Assembly: GCA_944324485.1 (NCBI GenBank) | Contig: CALUWM010000008.1 | Coordinates: forward strand, 1 to 64,000 | Reading direction: 5' to 3' | DNA from: Candidatus Gastranaerophilales bacterium | GTDB taxonomy: Bacteria; Cyanobacteriota; Vampirovibrionia; Gastranaerophilales; Gastranaerophilaceae | DNA length: 64,000 nucleotides | Shown: positions 36,300-45,056 of the stretch, in pieces | Position numbering within the stretch: the stretch's first letter is position 1 | Layout of the letters: every line of letters starts with the position of its first letter | The notes under the pieces: model-generated | What the model was told of the DNA's origin: nothing | Databases searched by the model: none | What the model saw: only the letters and a program-made list of their open reading frames with translations | Made by a program: the position numbers and the translations under genes

Positions 36300-37148
36300 C
36301 TATACTAAACTTAGTGCAATTGATGGCGCTTGGTTTGCTTGTGCTAATAATGATGTTGATACTTGTTGAAGTATTTGCTGTTGTGTAAAGCTTGAAGCTT
36401 CAGAAGCAATATCGGCATCTGTGATAATTGACTTAGCACTTGATAAGTTTTCGTATTGAGTAGTTAAAGTAGATAATGCTGAATCTAGTCGATTTTGTGC
36501 AGAACCAATTATTGATTTTCTGCTTGTTATATTGTCTAAACCATCATCTAGGTTGTTAAGTGCAGTAACCATATCAGCCGCACTCATAGCAGTTAAATCA
36601 AAATCTGCCATAGTAGTTAATTCTTGAAACTCTACACTTTGGAATAATGTTTGATCTGCGGCAATTGTATTATCCTCAGTTGAATTAGCACCTACTTGGA
36701 AAGTAACACCGTTTGCCTGCAAATTAACATCATCGAACAAGAATAAAGATGAATACTTAGAAGATGATGAAATTCTATCTATTTCTTCTATCAATTGAGC
36801 AGCTTCATCTTGCATTGCTTGAATTTCTTCAGCAGAATACGTACCATTTTTTGCTTGCAGAGTCAAATCACGAATTCTTGACAAGTTGTCTTGTACAACG
36901 TCTAAGTGTCCTTCAGCTGTCGCCAACATAGCATTACCGTTTTGAACGTTATTTTGTGCAATTTTATTACCGTCTAATTGCACTTGCATACGAGCTGAAA
37001 TTACAGTACCTGCTGCATCATCTTTTGCTGTCAACACTTTTAAACCCGTAGACATTCTTTGCATAGCTGTTGACAAAGAATTTGTTGCTTTTGTTAGATT
37101 GCTTTGAATCTTAATTGAATCAACATTTGTGTTAATTACTACTGCCAT
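36300..37148 (-). CDS. Flagellin 2 (282 aa)
   Basis: A paralogue of the protein at 24977 and exactly the same length. It starts AVVINTNVDSIKIQSNLTKATNSLSTAMQRMSTGLKVLTAKDDAAG and ends ITDADIASEASSFTQQQILQQVSTSLLAQANQAPSIALSLV. Differences cluster in the middle (about 125-205). There is no large D2/D3 domain. The ATG follows AAAAAGGAGTATT, nearly the same ribosome site as flagellin 1. The two genes lie 10 kb apart, so both are probably expressed singly. A two-flagellin filament is the simplest reading. Confidence 0.95.
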   Translation of the reverse strand: MAVVINTNVDSIKIQSNLTKATNSLSTAMQRMSTGLKVLTAKDDAAGTVISARMQVQLDGNKIAQNNVQNGNAMLATAEGHLDVVQDNLSRIRDLTLQAKNGTYSAEEIQAMQDEAAQLIEEIDRISSSSKYSSLFLFDDVNLQANGVTFQVGANSTEDNTIAADQTLFQSVEFQELTTMADFDLTAMSAADMVTALNNLDDGLDNITSRKSIIGSAQNRLDSALSTLTTQYENLSSAKSIITDADIASEASSFTQQQILQQVSTSLLAQANQAPSIALSLV

Positions 37149-37351
37149 GACAATACTCCTTTTTCTCTTTTTATTTAATTTATCTATCCGTAGAATCTTT
37201 ATAAAACCGGTGGTTAAAAAATAAATGGCAATTTTATTATCTAACCATTGTCAAAGATTTATTCCTCTCTGACATTGTTATATTAGCGTTTTTCGGGGTC
37301 TTAAAGAATTATAAAAAAGTTAGAAATTTCTACACCCAAAGTATAAATTTG

Positions 37352-37360
37352 TGTTAAAAT
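37352..37360 (+). promoter_or_regulatory. Predicted extended -10 box upstream of dnaB
   Basis: TGTTAAAAT ends 31 bases before the dnaB ATG. It belongs to the TGnTAAAAT set found before lemA, ahcY and pyk. Confidence 0.5.
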
Positions 37361-37391
37361 TAAATTTAAATATAAAAGATTGGAATGATTT

Positions 37392-38756
37392 ATGGCATTT
37401 AAAGCACCCACCAAAACAACAACCCCTATAAAACATGTGCCGCCGCACAACCTTGAAGCAGAGGCTGCTGTTTTAGGATCAATTTTAATAAATCCTGAAA
37501 GTATGAATAGGGTTGTCGAAATTTTAGATACTGAATATTTTTACTCACCACAAAATAAACTTATTTATGAAGCAATTTTTAACTTATATAACCAAAACAA
37601 ACCCATTGACGGACTTTCCCTTGCTGAATATTTCCGCTCAAGAAATAAGCTAGATGACATTGGTGGGGTCGAATACTTAGGTGAGCTTGGTTTAGATACT
37701 GTTCTATCTTCAAATATAGAATATTACGCTGAAATCATAAAAGAAAATGCTCTAAAAAGAAGATTAATTAATGCAGGAACGATAATCATAGAAGAAGTTT
37801 TTAAAAACCCTGAAGCAAATGTTAGTCTTGAAGTAGCAGAAAAAACAATTTTTGAAATCGCTCAACAAAAAACTTCACAAGATGTTCAATTAATTTCAAA
37901 TCTTTTGATGGAAACAGTTGAACAACTTGAATACAGATACAATAATAAAGGTTCATACACCGGTGTTCCCAGTGGATATTATGACCTTGATGCAATGCTA
38001 GCAGGATTTCAAAAATCAGATTTAATAATTCTTGCTGCCCGCCCTTCAATGGGAAAAACAGCCTTTGCTCTCAATGTTGCACAAAACATTGGTATTATAC
38101 AAAAAGTTCCCGTATTAATCTTTTCTCTTGAAATGTCAGCAGCTCAACTTACCCAACGTATATTATGTTCAGAGGCAGAAATTGACGCTCAAAGAGCAAG
38201 AACCGGAGAATTAAACGGAAACGAATGGGAAAAAATAGCAGATGTCATGAATAAACTCCATGAAGCGCCAATTTTAATTGACGACTCATCAGGGGTTACA
38301 CTATCAGATATAAGAGCTAAAGCAAGACGTATTAAAACAAAATATCCCGATTTAGGTTTAATTATAATTGATTATCTTCAGTTGATTGAAGATAAAACAA
38401 TAATAGATAGAAACCAAGCTATTTCAGGCATCTCAAGAGGGTTAAAATCATTAGCTCGTGAATTAAACGTTCCTATAATTTCTTTATCACAATTATCCCG
38501 TAAAGTTGAAGACAGAACTGATAAACGCCCAATGCTATCAGATTTAAGAGAATCGGGCGCTATTGAACAAGATGCTGATGTAGTTATGTTTGTTCACAGA
38601 GAAGAATACTATGACAAAGAAAACCCCGAACTCAAAAATAAAGCATCAATCATTGTTGCTAAACAACGTAACGGTCCAACCGGCAGTGTTGACTTATTAT
38701 TCTTCGGGGCAACAACTAAATTTAAAAACAAAATGAAACCTGTTGTTGAAATGTAA
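37392..38756 (+). CDS. dnaB: Replicative DNA helicase
   Basis: 454 residues. The N-terminal helical domain (HNLEAEAAVLGSILINPE near 19) is followed by the RecA-like helicase with Walker A AARPSMGKTAFALN near 217, Walker B LIIIDYLQLIE near 321, and the DnaB motif LRESGAIEQDADVVMFVHREEYY near 388. No intein is present. It unwinds DNA at replication forks. Its stop lies two bases from the end of convergent recR, with no visible terminator between them. Confidence 0.97.
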   Translation: MAFKAPTKTTTPIKHVPPHNLEAEAAVLGSILINPESMNRVVEILDTEYFYSPQNKLIYEAIFNLYNQNKPIDGLSLAEYFRSRNKLDDIGGVEYLGELGLDTVLSSNIEYYAEIIKENALKRRLINAGTIIIEEVFKNPEANVSLEVAEKTIFEIAQQKTSQDVQLISNLLMETVEQLEYRYNNKGSYTGVPSGYYDLDAMLAGFQKSDLIILAARPSMGKTAFALNVAQNIGIIQKVPVLIFSLEMSAAQLTQRILCSEAEIDAQRARTGELNGNEWEKIADVMNKLHEAPILIDDSSGVTLSDIRAKARRIKTKYPDLGLIIIDYLQLIEDKTIIDRNQAISGISRGLKSLARELNVPIISLSQLSRKVEDRTDKRPMLSDLRESGAIEQDADVVMFVHREEYYDKENPELKNKASIIVAKQRNGPTGSVDLLFFGATTKFKNKMKPVVEM

Positions 38757-38757
38757 A

Positions 38758-39354
38758 TTACAATTCAATTCTACCTTCTAATGCTTTTAGAAGCGTCATT
38801 TCATCCGCATATTCAAGTTCAGAACCCATTGGAAGCCCAAATGCAATTCTTGAAATTTTAATATTAAAGGGTTTCAAAAGTTTTGTTAAATATAGACTTG
38901 TTGCTTCTCCTTCAACAGAAGGATTAAGAGCAAGAATTATCTCTGATACATTGTTTTGGTTAACTCTAAACAAAAGTTCCTTAATTCTTATATCATCTGG
39001 ACCTATCCCATCAATAGGAGAAATTAGACCCTGAAGAACGTGATAAACACCAAAATATTCATTGGTTTTTTCAATAGCAATTAAATCTTTTGTCTCGGCA
39101 ACAACACAAATTATATTCTTGTTACGAGAAGAATTAGAACAAATTTCACAAGGATTAGTTGAAGACATATTAAAACAAACATCGCAATAAGATATTGTTG
39201 TCTTTGCTTCAATTAAGGCTTGAGCAAAGTTTTTTACTTCATTTTCTGACATTTTTACAACATGCAAAGCCAACCTTTGAGCAGTCTTTGGACCAATCGA
39301 AGGAAGTTTTTGGAAATATTCTATAAGCTTTGCTAAAGGTTTTGTATATTCCAT
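38758..39354 (-). CDS. recR: Recombination protein RecR
   Basis: 198 residues, standard length. It has the HhH-type N-terminus ([17 protein letters not shown] near 15), a four-cysteine zinc finger ([16 protein letters not shown] at 57-72), the TOPRIM domain ([16 protein letters not shown] near 80, GEATSLYL near 148) and the Walker-like C-terminus [19 protein letters not shown]. With RecF and RecO it loads RecA at gaps. It is co-transcribed with ybaB, 9 bases upstream, a conserved pair. Confidence 0.96.
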   Translation of the reverse strand: MEYTKPLAKLIEYFQKLPSIGPKTAQRLALHVVKMSENEVKNFAQALIEAKTTISYCDVCFNMSSTNPCEICSNSSRNKNIICVVAETKDLIAIEKTNEYFGVYHVLQGLISPIDGIGPDDIRIKELLFRVNQNNVSEIILALNPSVEGEATSLYLTKLLKPFNIKISRIAFGLPMGSELEYADEMTLLKALEGRIEL

Positions 39355-39363
39355 TTTTAAAGT

Positions 39364-39699
39364 CTAGAAAAGTCCCGGTATAGAAATTCCACCTGTTATA
39401 GATTTCATTTTAGCTTCCATTTGACTGTTAGCCTTACTTGTAGCATCTGACATAGCTTCAGTAATTAAATCTTCAAGCATTTCAATAGTGTCGGAATCAA
39501 CACTTGAAGGATTTGCAGGATTAATTGCCTCAGCAGTTAATTTAATTGATTTAAATTTGCCTTGCCCGTTTAACACAGCAGTAACAGCACCATTACCGGA
39601 TTTTGAAATAACTTCTGTATTTTCCAACTCGCTTTGAGTTTCTTTAAATTTCTTTTGCATCTTTTGAGCTTGTTGCATAACTTGCATCATATTCATCAT
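39364..39699 (-). CDS. ybaB: YbaB/EbfC family nucleoid-associated protein
   Basis: 111 residues, with the helical N-terminus MMQVMQQAQKMQKKFKETQSEL and the sheet VSKSGNGAVTAVLNGQGKFKSIKL (usual V.g.sGgG.V.v..nG...v). It dimerises and binds DNA or associates with the nucleoid. The usual location next to recR is kept. The N-terminal run of methionines leaves the exact start uncertain by three codons; a GGGAG site lies about 11 bases before 39699. Confidence 0.92.
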   Translation of the reverse strand: MMNMMQVMQQAQKMQKKFKETQSELENTEVISKSGNGAVTAVLNGQGKFKSIKLTAEAINPANPSSVDSDTIEMLEDLITEAMSDATSKANSQMEAKMKSITGGISIPGLF

Positions 39700-39762
39700 A
39701 ATAATTATTTCTCCCTAAAAAGTCTGTTCTTTAAGTATTATTATATGCTATTATATTTTTAT

Positions 39763-40533
39763 ATGCAAACTATTACTTATTTAAGCGATTGTTTTAATAA
39801 AGGTAAATTGTCCAGATGGGCAGATAATTTTATGCCGCTAAAAGTTTATATAGGCAAATTTAACTGGTATAAATCAAAAGGCAATGCAAATGACGAATAC
39901 AAATATACTCAAATGATAATTGATGCCTTTAATTTATGGGAAACTCTTTCAAAAGGATTGGTTTCATTTGAAAGAACAATGAATTTATATGATTCAAACA
40001 TAAATATTGATTGGAAAAGAGTAGACAGAAAATCACTAGGTTCATGCACTTTTAATTTTGATAAACTTGGCAGATATTATTCAGCAGAGCTTTCAATTGG
40101 TCTATCGGATGGAATTATTCACCACCAATATATGGATGAAAACGAAGTATTCCACACTATTTTGCACGAAATAGGTCATGCAGTAGGTCTTGGACATTCA
40201 AAAACCAAAGGGGACATAATGTATGTACCACACGAATACGGAGTGGTAAATATTTCACAAAACGACTTAAAAACTCTTCAATGGCTATATAAACTACCCA
40301 TAGGAAAAACGGAAGAAGAAATACTAGCCCTTTATCCAAAATATGGTGCTACTAATATAGATGATTTAGTTAAAAAAATGTCTAAAGAAAAATCAGAATT
40401 TGAAAAAACAAAAGACAATCTTTTAGTAGAGACCCCGAAAAAAGATTTATTGCAAGAAAATGAAAACATAGGACATATAAAAAAATACTTAATGCAATTA
40501 AATAATATAAAAATCAACTATAAATCGAAATAA
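39763..40533 (+). CDS. Matrixin-like metalloprotease without obvious export signal (256 aa)
   Basis: The zinc motif HEIGHAVGLGHS (HExxHxxGxxH) near residue 139 and Met-turn DIMYVPHEY near 155 mark the metzincin/M10 fold. The region from YSAELSIGLSDGIIHHQYMDENE leads into it as in matrixins. No signal peptide or pro-domain Cys switch is visible from the ATG at 39763; earlier ATGs (39745, 39634) add a weakly hydrophobic piece that overlaps divergent ybaB. C-terminal residues 190-256 are a lysine-rich helix. It could be cytoplasmic or exported by another route. Confidence 0.78.
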   Translation: MQTITYLSDCFNKGKLSRWADNFMPLKVYIGKFNWYKSKGNANDEYKYTQMIIDAFNLWETLSKGLVSFERTMNLYDSNINIDWKRVDRKSLGSCTFNFDKLGRYYSAELSIGLSDGIIHHQYMDENEVFHTILHEIGHAVGLGHSKTKGDIMYVPHEYGVVNISQNDLKTLQWLYKLPIGKTEEEILALYPKYGATNIDDLVKKMSKEKSEFEKTKDNLLVETPKKDLLQENENIGHIKKYLMQLNNIKINYKSK

Positions 40534-40537
40534 TACT

Positions 40538-41104
40538 TTAATTTAAACCTGCATAAGCAGGGTTTGTTGCAATAAGTTTTTGTACTCCCATAACACCACC
40601 CTTAGCTCTTATTTTTGCAATATAATTTTCCCTTTTAGCTAAAGGCTCATTTGAAAGTGCTAAAGTTTTATTTCTTTTAACAAATTCATTCCAAGCTTGA
40701 CTTTCAGATATCCAAGCCCTTAATTCTTCTTGCCTTGAATTAGTAAATGTATGGTGTTGAGACTCATGAGCTATTAAACAAGCAATACATTCAGGACTTG
40801 CGCCTTTATGCTCAGAACTTATATATATTACAAGACCATTACTCTTAGTTTTTACGGTTAAAGCCTCGCAATCCTGATAACCATATATCGCCAAATCTCT
40901 AAACATAACTCTGATTGGTCTTCTTGTTGCATTATGTCCATTTAAAATCGCTATAACATCTTTTCTGTTTATACTTTCAAGGGCAGCAAGAGCAGATACT
41001 ATTTTTTGATTACCCGAAATTTTTGAATAATCTATCGCAAATGAATCTTGTATCCCAAAAATCAAACTAAATGTTATGCAAAAAGCTATTAAAATCTTTT
41101 TCAT
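40538..41104 (-). CDS. Secreted HExxH-containing hypothetical protein (188 aa)
   Basis: Signal peptide MKKILIAFCITFSLIFGIQDSFA. A putative zinc site CLIAHESQHHTFTN (HExxH) lies near residue 89, with a nearby QEELRAWISESQAW helix offering a possible third glutamate ligand. Two cysteines precede the motif (CEALTVK, CIACL). The size fits a small periplasmic peptidase, but no family is recognised. It converges with the matrixin-like gene, with 4 bases between stops. Fair chance of being a real protease; substrate unknown. Confidence 0.7.
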   Translation of the reverse strand: MKKILIAFCITFSLIFGIQDSFAIDYSKISGNQKIVSALAALESINRKDVIAILNGHNATRRPIRVMFRDLAIYGYQDCEALTVKTKSNGLVIYISSEHKGASPECIACLIAHESQHHTFTNSRQEELRAWISESQAWNEFVKRNKTLALSNEPLAKRENYIAKIRAKGGVMGVQKLIATNPAYAGLN

Positions 41105-41309
41105 ACCACACCGAAATTTATTCTATTGTCCTTTGTAATAATATATTTAGGTTTACGACACATGGCACGTATACTTTAAAAAAATTTTGAAATTTAAATT
41201 ATTTTTTTACAAAAGTTAATATTACACTTATTTTTTAAATGAAAGATTAATATCAAATTCAATTAAAAACGCTATATTGCAATATAAAACAATAAAGCTG
41301 TAATTAAAA

Positions 41310-41855
41310 ATGATTAAACATATAAAATTTCAAATAATATATTGCATTATTTATGCAATAATTTTTTATTTAATCTTTCTTCCACTTGCAAGTTATTGCT
41401 ATGAACCTGTACAAACAGTTACGATAACTAAAGAAGATATAATGAACGCAAAACCTGTTTCACCATATAAGGTAAATTTTTCTCCGAAAGATTTAAAAGC
41501 AATAGAAGTAATGGAAAGAAGGCACTTCCCAAGAACGTACCCTGAATTTAGCGATAGTGAAAGATTAAAAAATTTAGAATATGAATTAATGGGCAGAGTA
41601 TGGGAGTTTAGCCCACAAGATGAACGCATAAGAAGGTTAAAAATTGCTTCATCTAACACAGCAATAATTGGAACTGCGCTACCTGCCTCAATAAGTTCTA
41701 AAAGAAATGCTAAAAGAATGCGAAACGATATGATTGAATTAAGAGAACGTGATAACGTGGGGCTTATTGACGGCTTTTTAAGACTTGTCAGTCCTGAAAA
41801 ATATGAAAAATACAGAAAATATAGCGATGAAATGTATTATAAATATGAATATTAA
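41310..41855 (+). CDS. Hypothetical membrane-anchored or secreted protein (181 aa)
   Basis: An uncleaved anchor or signal (IIYCIIYAIIFYLIFLPLASYCY, residues 9-31) precedes a charged region with MERRHFPRTYPEFSDSERL, LEYELMGRVWEFSPQDERI and RRLKIASSN. This resembles the short leucine/glutamate-rich repeats (LE..LFG.....RL..LE) I associate with surface proteins of cyanobacterial relatives, but I cannot name a family. There is no good ribosome site. The 205 bases upstream are AT-rich and contain no gene. Confidence 0.6.
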   Translation: MIKHIKFQIIYCIIYAIIFYLIFLPLASYCYEPVQTVTITKEDIMNAKPVSPYKVNFSPKDLKAIEVMERRHFPRTYPEFSDSERLKNLEYELMGRVWEFSPQDERIRRLKIASSNTAIIGTALPASISSKRNAKRMRNDMIELRERDNVGLIDGFLRLVSPEKYEKYRKYSDEMYYKYEY

Positions 41856-41908
41856 TCCTCTTGCATGTAAAATCATCTCATTGTAATATAAAATTATAGG
41901 AGATAATT

Positions 41909-42154
41909 ATGAGTCAAATTACAAAAATTGCATGGGATTTAAATGAAAAAGCCCCTAACAGATATCAACTGGTATATGAACTGATTGAACTTGCAAAAAG
42001 ACTGGTTGATGAATCTCAAATGAAAAAACCAAGAGATGATTTCGGTTTTGATGTAGAAATCCCTTTTGATTCTAATGTTAAAAAAGAAAAACCCGTGCAA
42101 CATGCTATAATGGTTAAAGCATCAGAATCTGATGACGATGGTTTAGTCGGTTAA
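41909..42154 (+). CDS. rpoZ: DNA-directed RNA polymerase omega subunit-like protein (81 aa)
   Basis: The segment NEKAPNRYQLVYELIELAKRLVDE and the later KKEKPVQHAIMVKAS match the omega/RPB6 pattern NRYELV..A..RA..L with K/KPv..A..E. Omega helps assemble and stabilise RNA polymerase around the beta' tail. The stretch between (about residues 40-60) is acidic and less conserved. An ATAGGAG site lies 7 bases upstream. It lies 16 bases before the purine nucleoside phosphorylase gene. Confidence 0.72.
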   Translation: MSQITKIAWDLNEKAPNRYQLVYELIELAKRLVDESQMKKPRDDFGFDVEIPFDSNVKKEKPVQHAIMVKASESDDDGLVG

Positions 42155-42170
42155 TCATTAAATAAAATCA

Positions 42171-42980
42171 ATGGAAAAAATTAAAGAAACACTCAATTAC
42201 CTTAATGCCAAAATAGACAATTTCAATCCAGAAATTGCAATTATACTTGGTTCAGGTTTGAGTGTTTTTTGTGATAATTTAAAAGGTAAATCCATAAAAT
42301 ACAATGATATCCCTAATTTTCCTCATTCAAGTGTTTCGGGACACAAAGGAGAATTACTGTACTGCAATATTGAAGGCAAAAATTGTGCAATTATGCAAGG
42401 TCGCTTCCATTATTATGAAGGATATTCTTTGCAAGATTGCACTTTTGCAATTAAAGTTCTTAAAATGGCAGGTATTAAAACACTTATAATAACAAATGCA
42501 GCAGGAGGGATTAATAAAAACTATAATATTGGAGATATTATTTTAATAAAAGATCATATTAATTTTATGGGTACAAATCCTCTAATAGGTAAAAATAATG
42601 AGAGTCTGGGTGAACGCTTCCCTGATATGAGCAATGTTTACAGTTTAAAGCTCAGAGAAACAGCAAAAAAATGCGCCAGTGAGATAAACATGAACTTAAA
42701 AGAAGGTGTTTATCTTGCAACAACAGGGCCAAGCTATGAGACAGCAGCAGAAATAAAAGCTTTTTCAATACTTGGAGCAGATGTTGTTGGCATGTCAAGT
42801 GTACCTGAGGCAATAGTTTCTAACTATTTAAAAATGGACACTCTGGCATTCAGCATAGTTACAAATCATGCAACAGGAATATCTGAAAATAAACTTTCGC
42901 ATAAAGAAGTTCTTGAAACAGGCAAAAAAGCGAGCCTAAAATTAAGCTCGCTTATAAACAAAATAATTAAAAATATTTAA
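42171..42980 (+). CDS. punA: Purine nucleoside phosphorylase, family 2 (trimeric type)
   Basis: 269 residues. The family 2 (NP-II) signature appears as IAIILGSGLSVF near 22, NFPHSSVSGHKGELL near 47, AIMQGRFHYYEGY near 73, ITNAAGGINKNYNIGDIILIKDHINFMGTNPL near 105-135, and TGPSYETAAEI...GADVVGMSSVPE near 180-210. It cleaves guanosine or inosine with phosphate. The terminator of the opposing ferritin gene lies inside its last 60 coding bases. Confidence 0.93.
   Translation: MEKIKETLNYLNAKIDNFNPEIAIILGSGLSVFCDNLKGKSIKYNDIPNFPHSSVSGHKGELLYCNIEGKNCAIMQGRFHYYEGYSLQDCTFAIKVLKMAGIKTLIITNAAGGINKNYNIGDIILIKDHINFMGTNPLIGKNNESLGERFPDMSNVYSLKLRETAKKCASEINMNLKEGVYLATTGPSYETAAEIKAFSILGADVVGMSSVPEAIVSNYLKMDTLAFSIVTNHATGISENKLSHKEVLETGKKASLKLSSLINKIIKNI
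42922..42953 (-). terminator. Ferritin terminator inside the punA coding end
   Basis: On the minus strand an 8-bp stem AAGCGAGC/GCTCGCTT (42928-42935 with 42946-42953) is followed by TTTTTT. The T-run orientation fits only the ferritin gene (minus strand); the hairpin is within codons of punA. Confidence 0.7.
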
Positions 42981-42981
42981 A

Positions 42982-43491
42982 CTAACCGATAACCGGTGCA
43001 ACAAAAGTTCTAGTTGCAAGCTCTTTATCAAGAGCTAAAAGACCGTTTTTATCTTCTCCAATCATTTCTAATTGTGCTAAAACCCCGCTTACATTAGCTT
43101 CTTCTTCAACCTGTTCCTTAAGATACCAATTTAGAAAAGCTAGGGCGGCTCTGTCTTTTGTTTCTTCAGCAACGTCCATAAGAGCATTAATTCTTGAAGT
43201 AATATATTCTTCGTGTTTTAAAACAGCCCTAAATACATCCAAAGGACTATTCCAACCACTTTCAGGCTTATCAATTTTTTCTAATACAACTTTTCCGCCA
43301 CGTTCAAGTAAATAATCGAACATACCCATAGCATGAGCTCTTTCTTCCTGAACCTGAACGTCCATCCAATTAACGAATCCTGTTAAATTCAAATTTGCAA
43401 AATAAGCTTTCATTGACAAATATAAATATTCAGAAAATAACTCTGCGTTTATTTGTTCTAGAAAAGCTTTTTCCATTTTTTCGTTTATCAT
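42982..43491 (-). CDS. ftn: Ferritin, bacterial non-heme type
   Basis: 169 residues. The four-helix ferroxidase ligands are present: EQINAELFSEYLYLSMKAYF (Glu near 17), VQEERAHAMGMFDYLLERGG (EExxH near 48-52), and YLKEQVEEEANV near 127. The ATG at 43491 follows GAAAGGAA; an in-frame ATG seven codons earlier precedes that site. It stores iron as a 24-mer shell. A TTGTAT...TAAAAT pair upstream with 18-base spacing may be its promoter. Not visibly heme-binding. Confidence 0.95.
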   Translation of the reverse strand: MINEKMEKAFLEQINAELFSEYLYLSMKAYFANLNLTGFVNWMDVQVQEERAHAMGMFDYLLERGGKVVLEKIDKPESGWNSPLDVFRAVLKHEEYITSRINALMDVAEETKDRAALAFLNWYLKEQVEEEANVSGVLAQLEMIGEDKNGLLALDKELATRTFVAPVIG

Positions 43492-43579
43492 AATTTTTCC
43501 TTTCGCTTTCAACTCCTATTTTAAATCATACAACCAAAAAAATACAATTACATATATTATATAAACTAAAGAATAAAAA

Positions 43580-43609
43580 ATTATATGTTAAAATATTATA
43601 TGTTAAAAT
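43580..43609 (+). promoter_or_regulatory. Tandem duplication of an extended -10 box before pyk
   Basis: Two identical 15-base units (ATTATATGTTAAAAT at 43580-43594 and 43595-43609) each hold TGTTAAAAT. The second ends 18 bases before the pyk ATG. Either could start transcription; the first gives a longer leader. Confidence 0.55.
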
Positions 43610-43627
43610 AAATAAAAGAGGTATTTT

Positions 43628-45055
43628 ATGAATTCAAAATTTAAAAAAAGAACAAAAATAATTGCAACAATAGGTCCCTCTGTTGATTCTGAAGGTAAAA
43701 TCAAAAAACTGCTTGAAGCAGGGGTCAATGTCTTTAGATTAAACACATCCCATGGAACAATGCAAGACCATCTTGAAAAATTTAAAACAATTAGAAAAGT
43801 ATGCAAAGAAAATGACTACAATGCAGCGATTATAATCGACCTTCAAGGTCCAAAGATTAGGGTTGGCAGTTTAGAAAAAGATATCGAACTTCGAACCGGT
43901 GAAAAAGCTATTTTTGCTCATAATTCAACAGAAAAAAACGTAATACCTGTTGATTATGAAGGAATTGCAAATGATGTAGTTAAAGGAAGTAAAATTCTTC
44001 TTGATGATGGAAAAATACAAGCATTAGTTGAAGATGTCAAAAATGACAAAGTATATGTAAAAATAACAAACGGAGGGATGTTAAAATCCAGAAAAGGACT
44101 CAATATTCCAGGCACAACAAACAGTCTAAGTGCCGTTACTAAAAAAGATATTGATTTTATAAAATTTGCAGTTGAAAATAAAGCAGACTATATTGCTCTT
44201 TCTTTTGTAAGACAAAAAGAAGATGTACTACTTGCAAAAAAATACATAAATGACTTAAAAGCAGATATACCTGTTATTTCAAAACTTGAAAAACCTCAAG
44301 CAATCGAAAACCTTGAAAGCATTGTATCTGTTTCAGACTGCATAATGGTAGCAAGAGGCGACCTTGGTATAGAACTCTCTCCTGTCGAGGTTCCAATCTG
44401 CCAAAAGAAAATAATCGAAGAGTGCAATAAACAAAAAAAGCCAGTAATAGTAGCAACTCAAATGCTTGAATCAATGATTAACGAACCAATACCCACAAGA
44501 GCAGAAAGTTCAGATGTCGCAAATGCTATATTAGATGGTGCAGATGCCGTTATGTTGAGCGGGGAAACATCGGTTGGAAAATTCGCAATCCAAGCAGTTG
44601 AAACAATGGCAAAAATAGCAAAAACCGTAGAAAACAGTAAATTTTATAAATTTGATAATGATTTTAAAATTTCTGAAGAAATGGCAATAACCAGACAAGC
44701 AATAGCATTTGGTGCTGATAAAATGTTAAAATACGTCAATGCCAAAGCACTTTTAAGTTTTTCTCATTTTGGATATTCTACTCGTCTTATGTCAAAATTA
44801 AAACCTTCAGTACCAATCATTATGATAAGCGATCTTAAAGAAACTTGCAGAAAAATGGCTCTTTGTTGGGGCGTGTATAGTTTTTATAAAATGTGGGATG
44901 ATGTATTAAAAGCAGAATTATTAATCAACATTGATAATTTCTTAATTAATGAAATTGGTCTTAAAAAAGGTGATTACGTAATTATTACAGGTTCAGCACC
45001 GAAACTAATTTCAGGCAGAACTAATTTTATCAGAGTTCATAAAATAGGAACATAA
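43628..45055 (+). CDS. pyk: Pyruvate kinase
   Basis: 475 residues. Motifs: KIIATIGPSVDS near 9, VFRLNTSHG near 37, IIIDLQGPKIRVG near 68, ISKLEKPQAIENL near 217, MVARGDLGIEL near 240, ATQMLESMINEPIPTRAE near 275 and MLSGETSVGKF near 308. The C-terminal domain runs from about 345. It makes pyruvate and ATP from PEP. N replaces the usual M in FRLN(M/T)SHG, a minor change. Its stop is one base from the end of the convergent TerC-like gene. Confidence 0.96.
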   Translation: MNSKFKKRTKIIATIGPSVDSEGKIKKLLEAGVNVFRLNTSHGTMQDHLEKFKTIRKVCKENDYNAAIIIDLQGPKIRVGSLEKDIELRTGEKAIFAHNSTEKNVIPVDYEGIANDVVKGSKILLDDGKIQALVEDVKNDKVYVKITNGGMLKSRKGLNIPGTTNSLSAVTKKDIDFIKFAVENKADYIALSFVRQKEDVLLAKKYINDLKADIPVISKLEKPQAIENLESIVSVSDCIMVARGDLGIELSPVEVPICQKKIIEECNKQKKPVIVATQMLESMINEPIPTRAESSDVANAILDGADAVMLSGETSVGKFAIQAVETMAKIAKTVENSKFYKFDNDFKISEEMAITRQAIAFGADKMLKYVNAKALLSFSHFGYSTRLMSKLKPSVPIIMISDLKETCRKMALCWGVYSFYKMWDDVLKAELLINIDNFLINEIGLKKGDYVIITGSAPKLISGRTNFIRVHKIGT

Positions 45056-45056
45056 T

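Noticed and set aside
37250-37330. Sigma-28-like promoter for flagellin 2 (GCTAATAT-type box)
   Set aside because: Only six of eight bases of the -10 box match and the -35 and spacing are wrong. No equivalent exists before flagellin 1.
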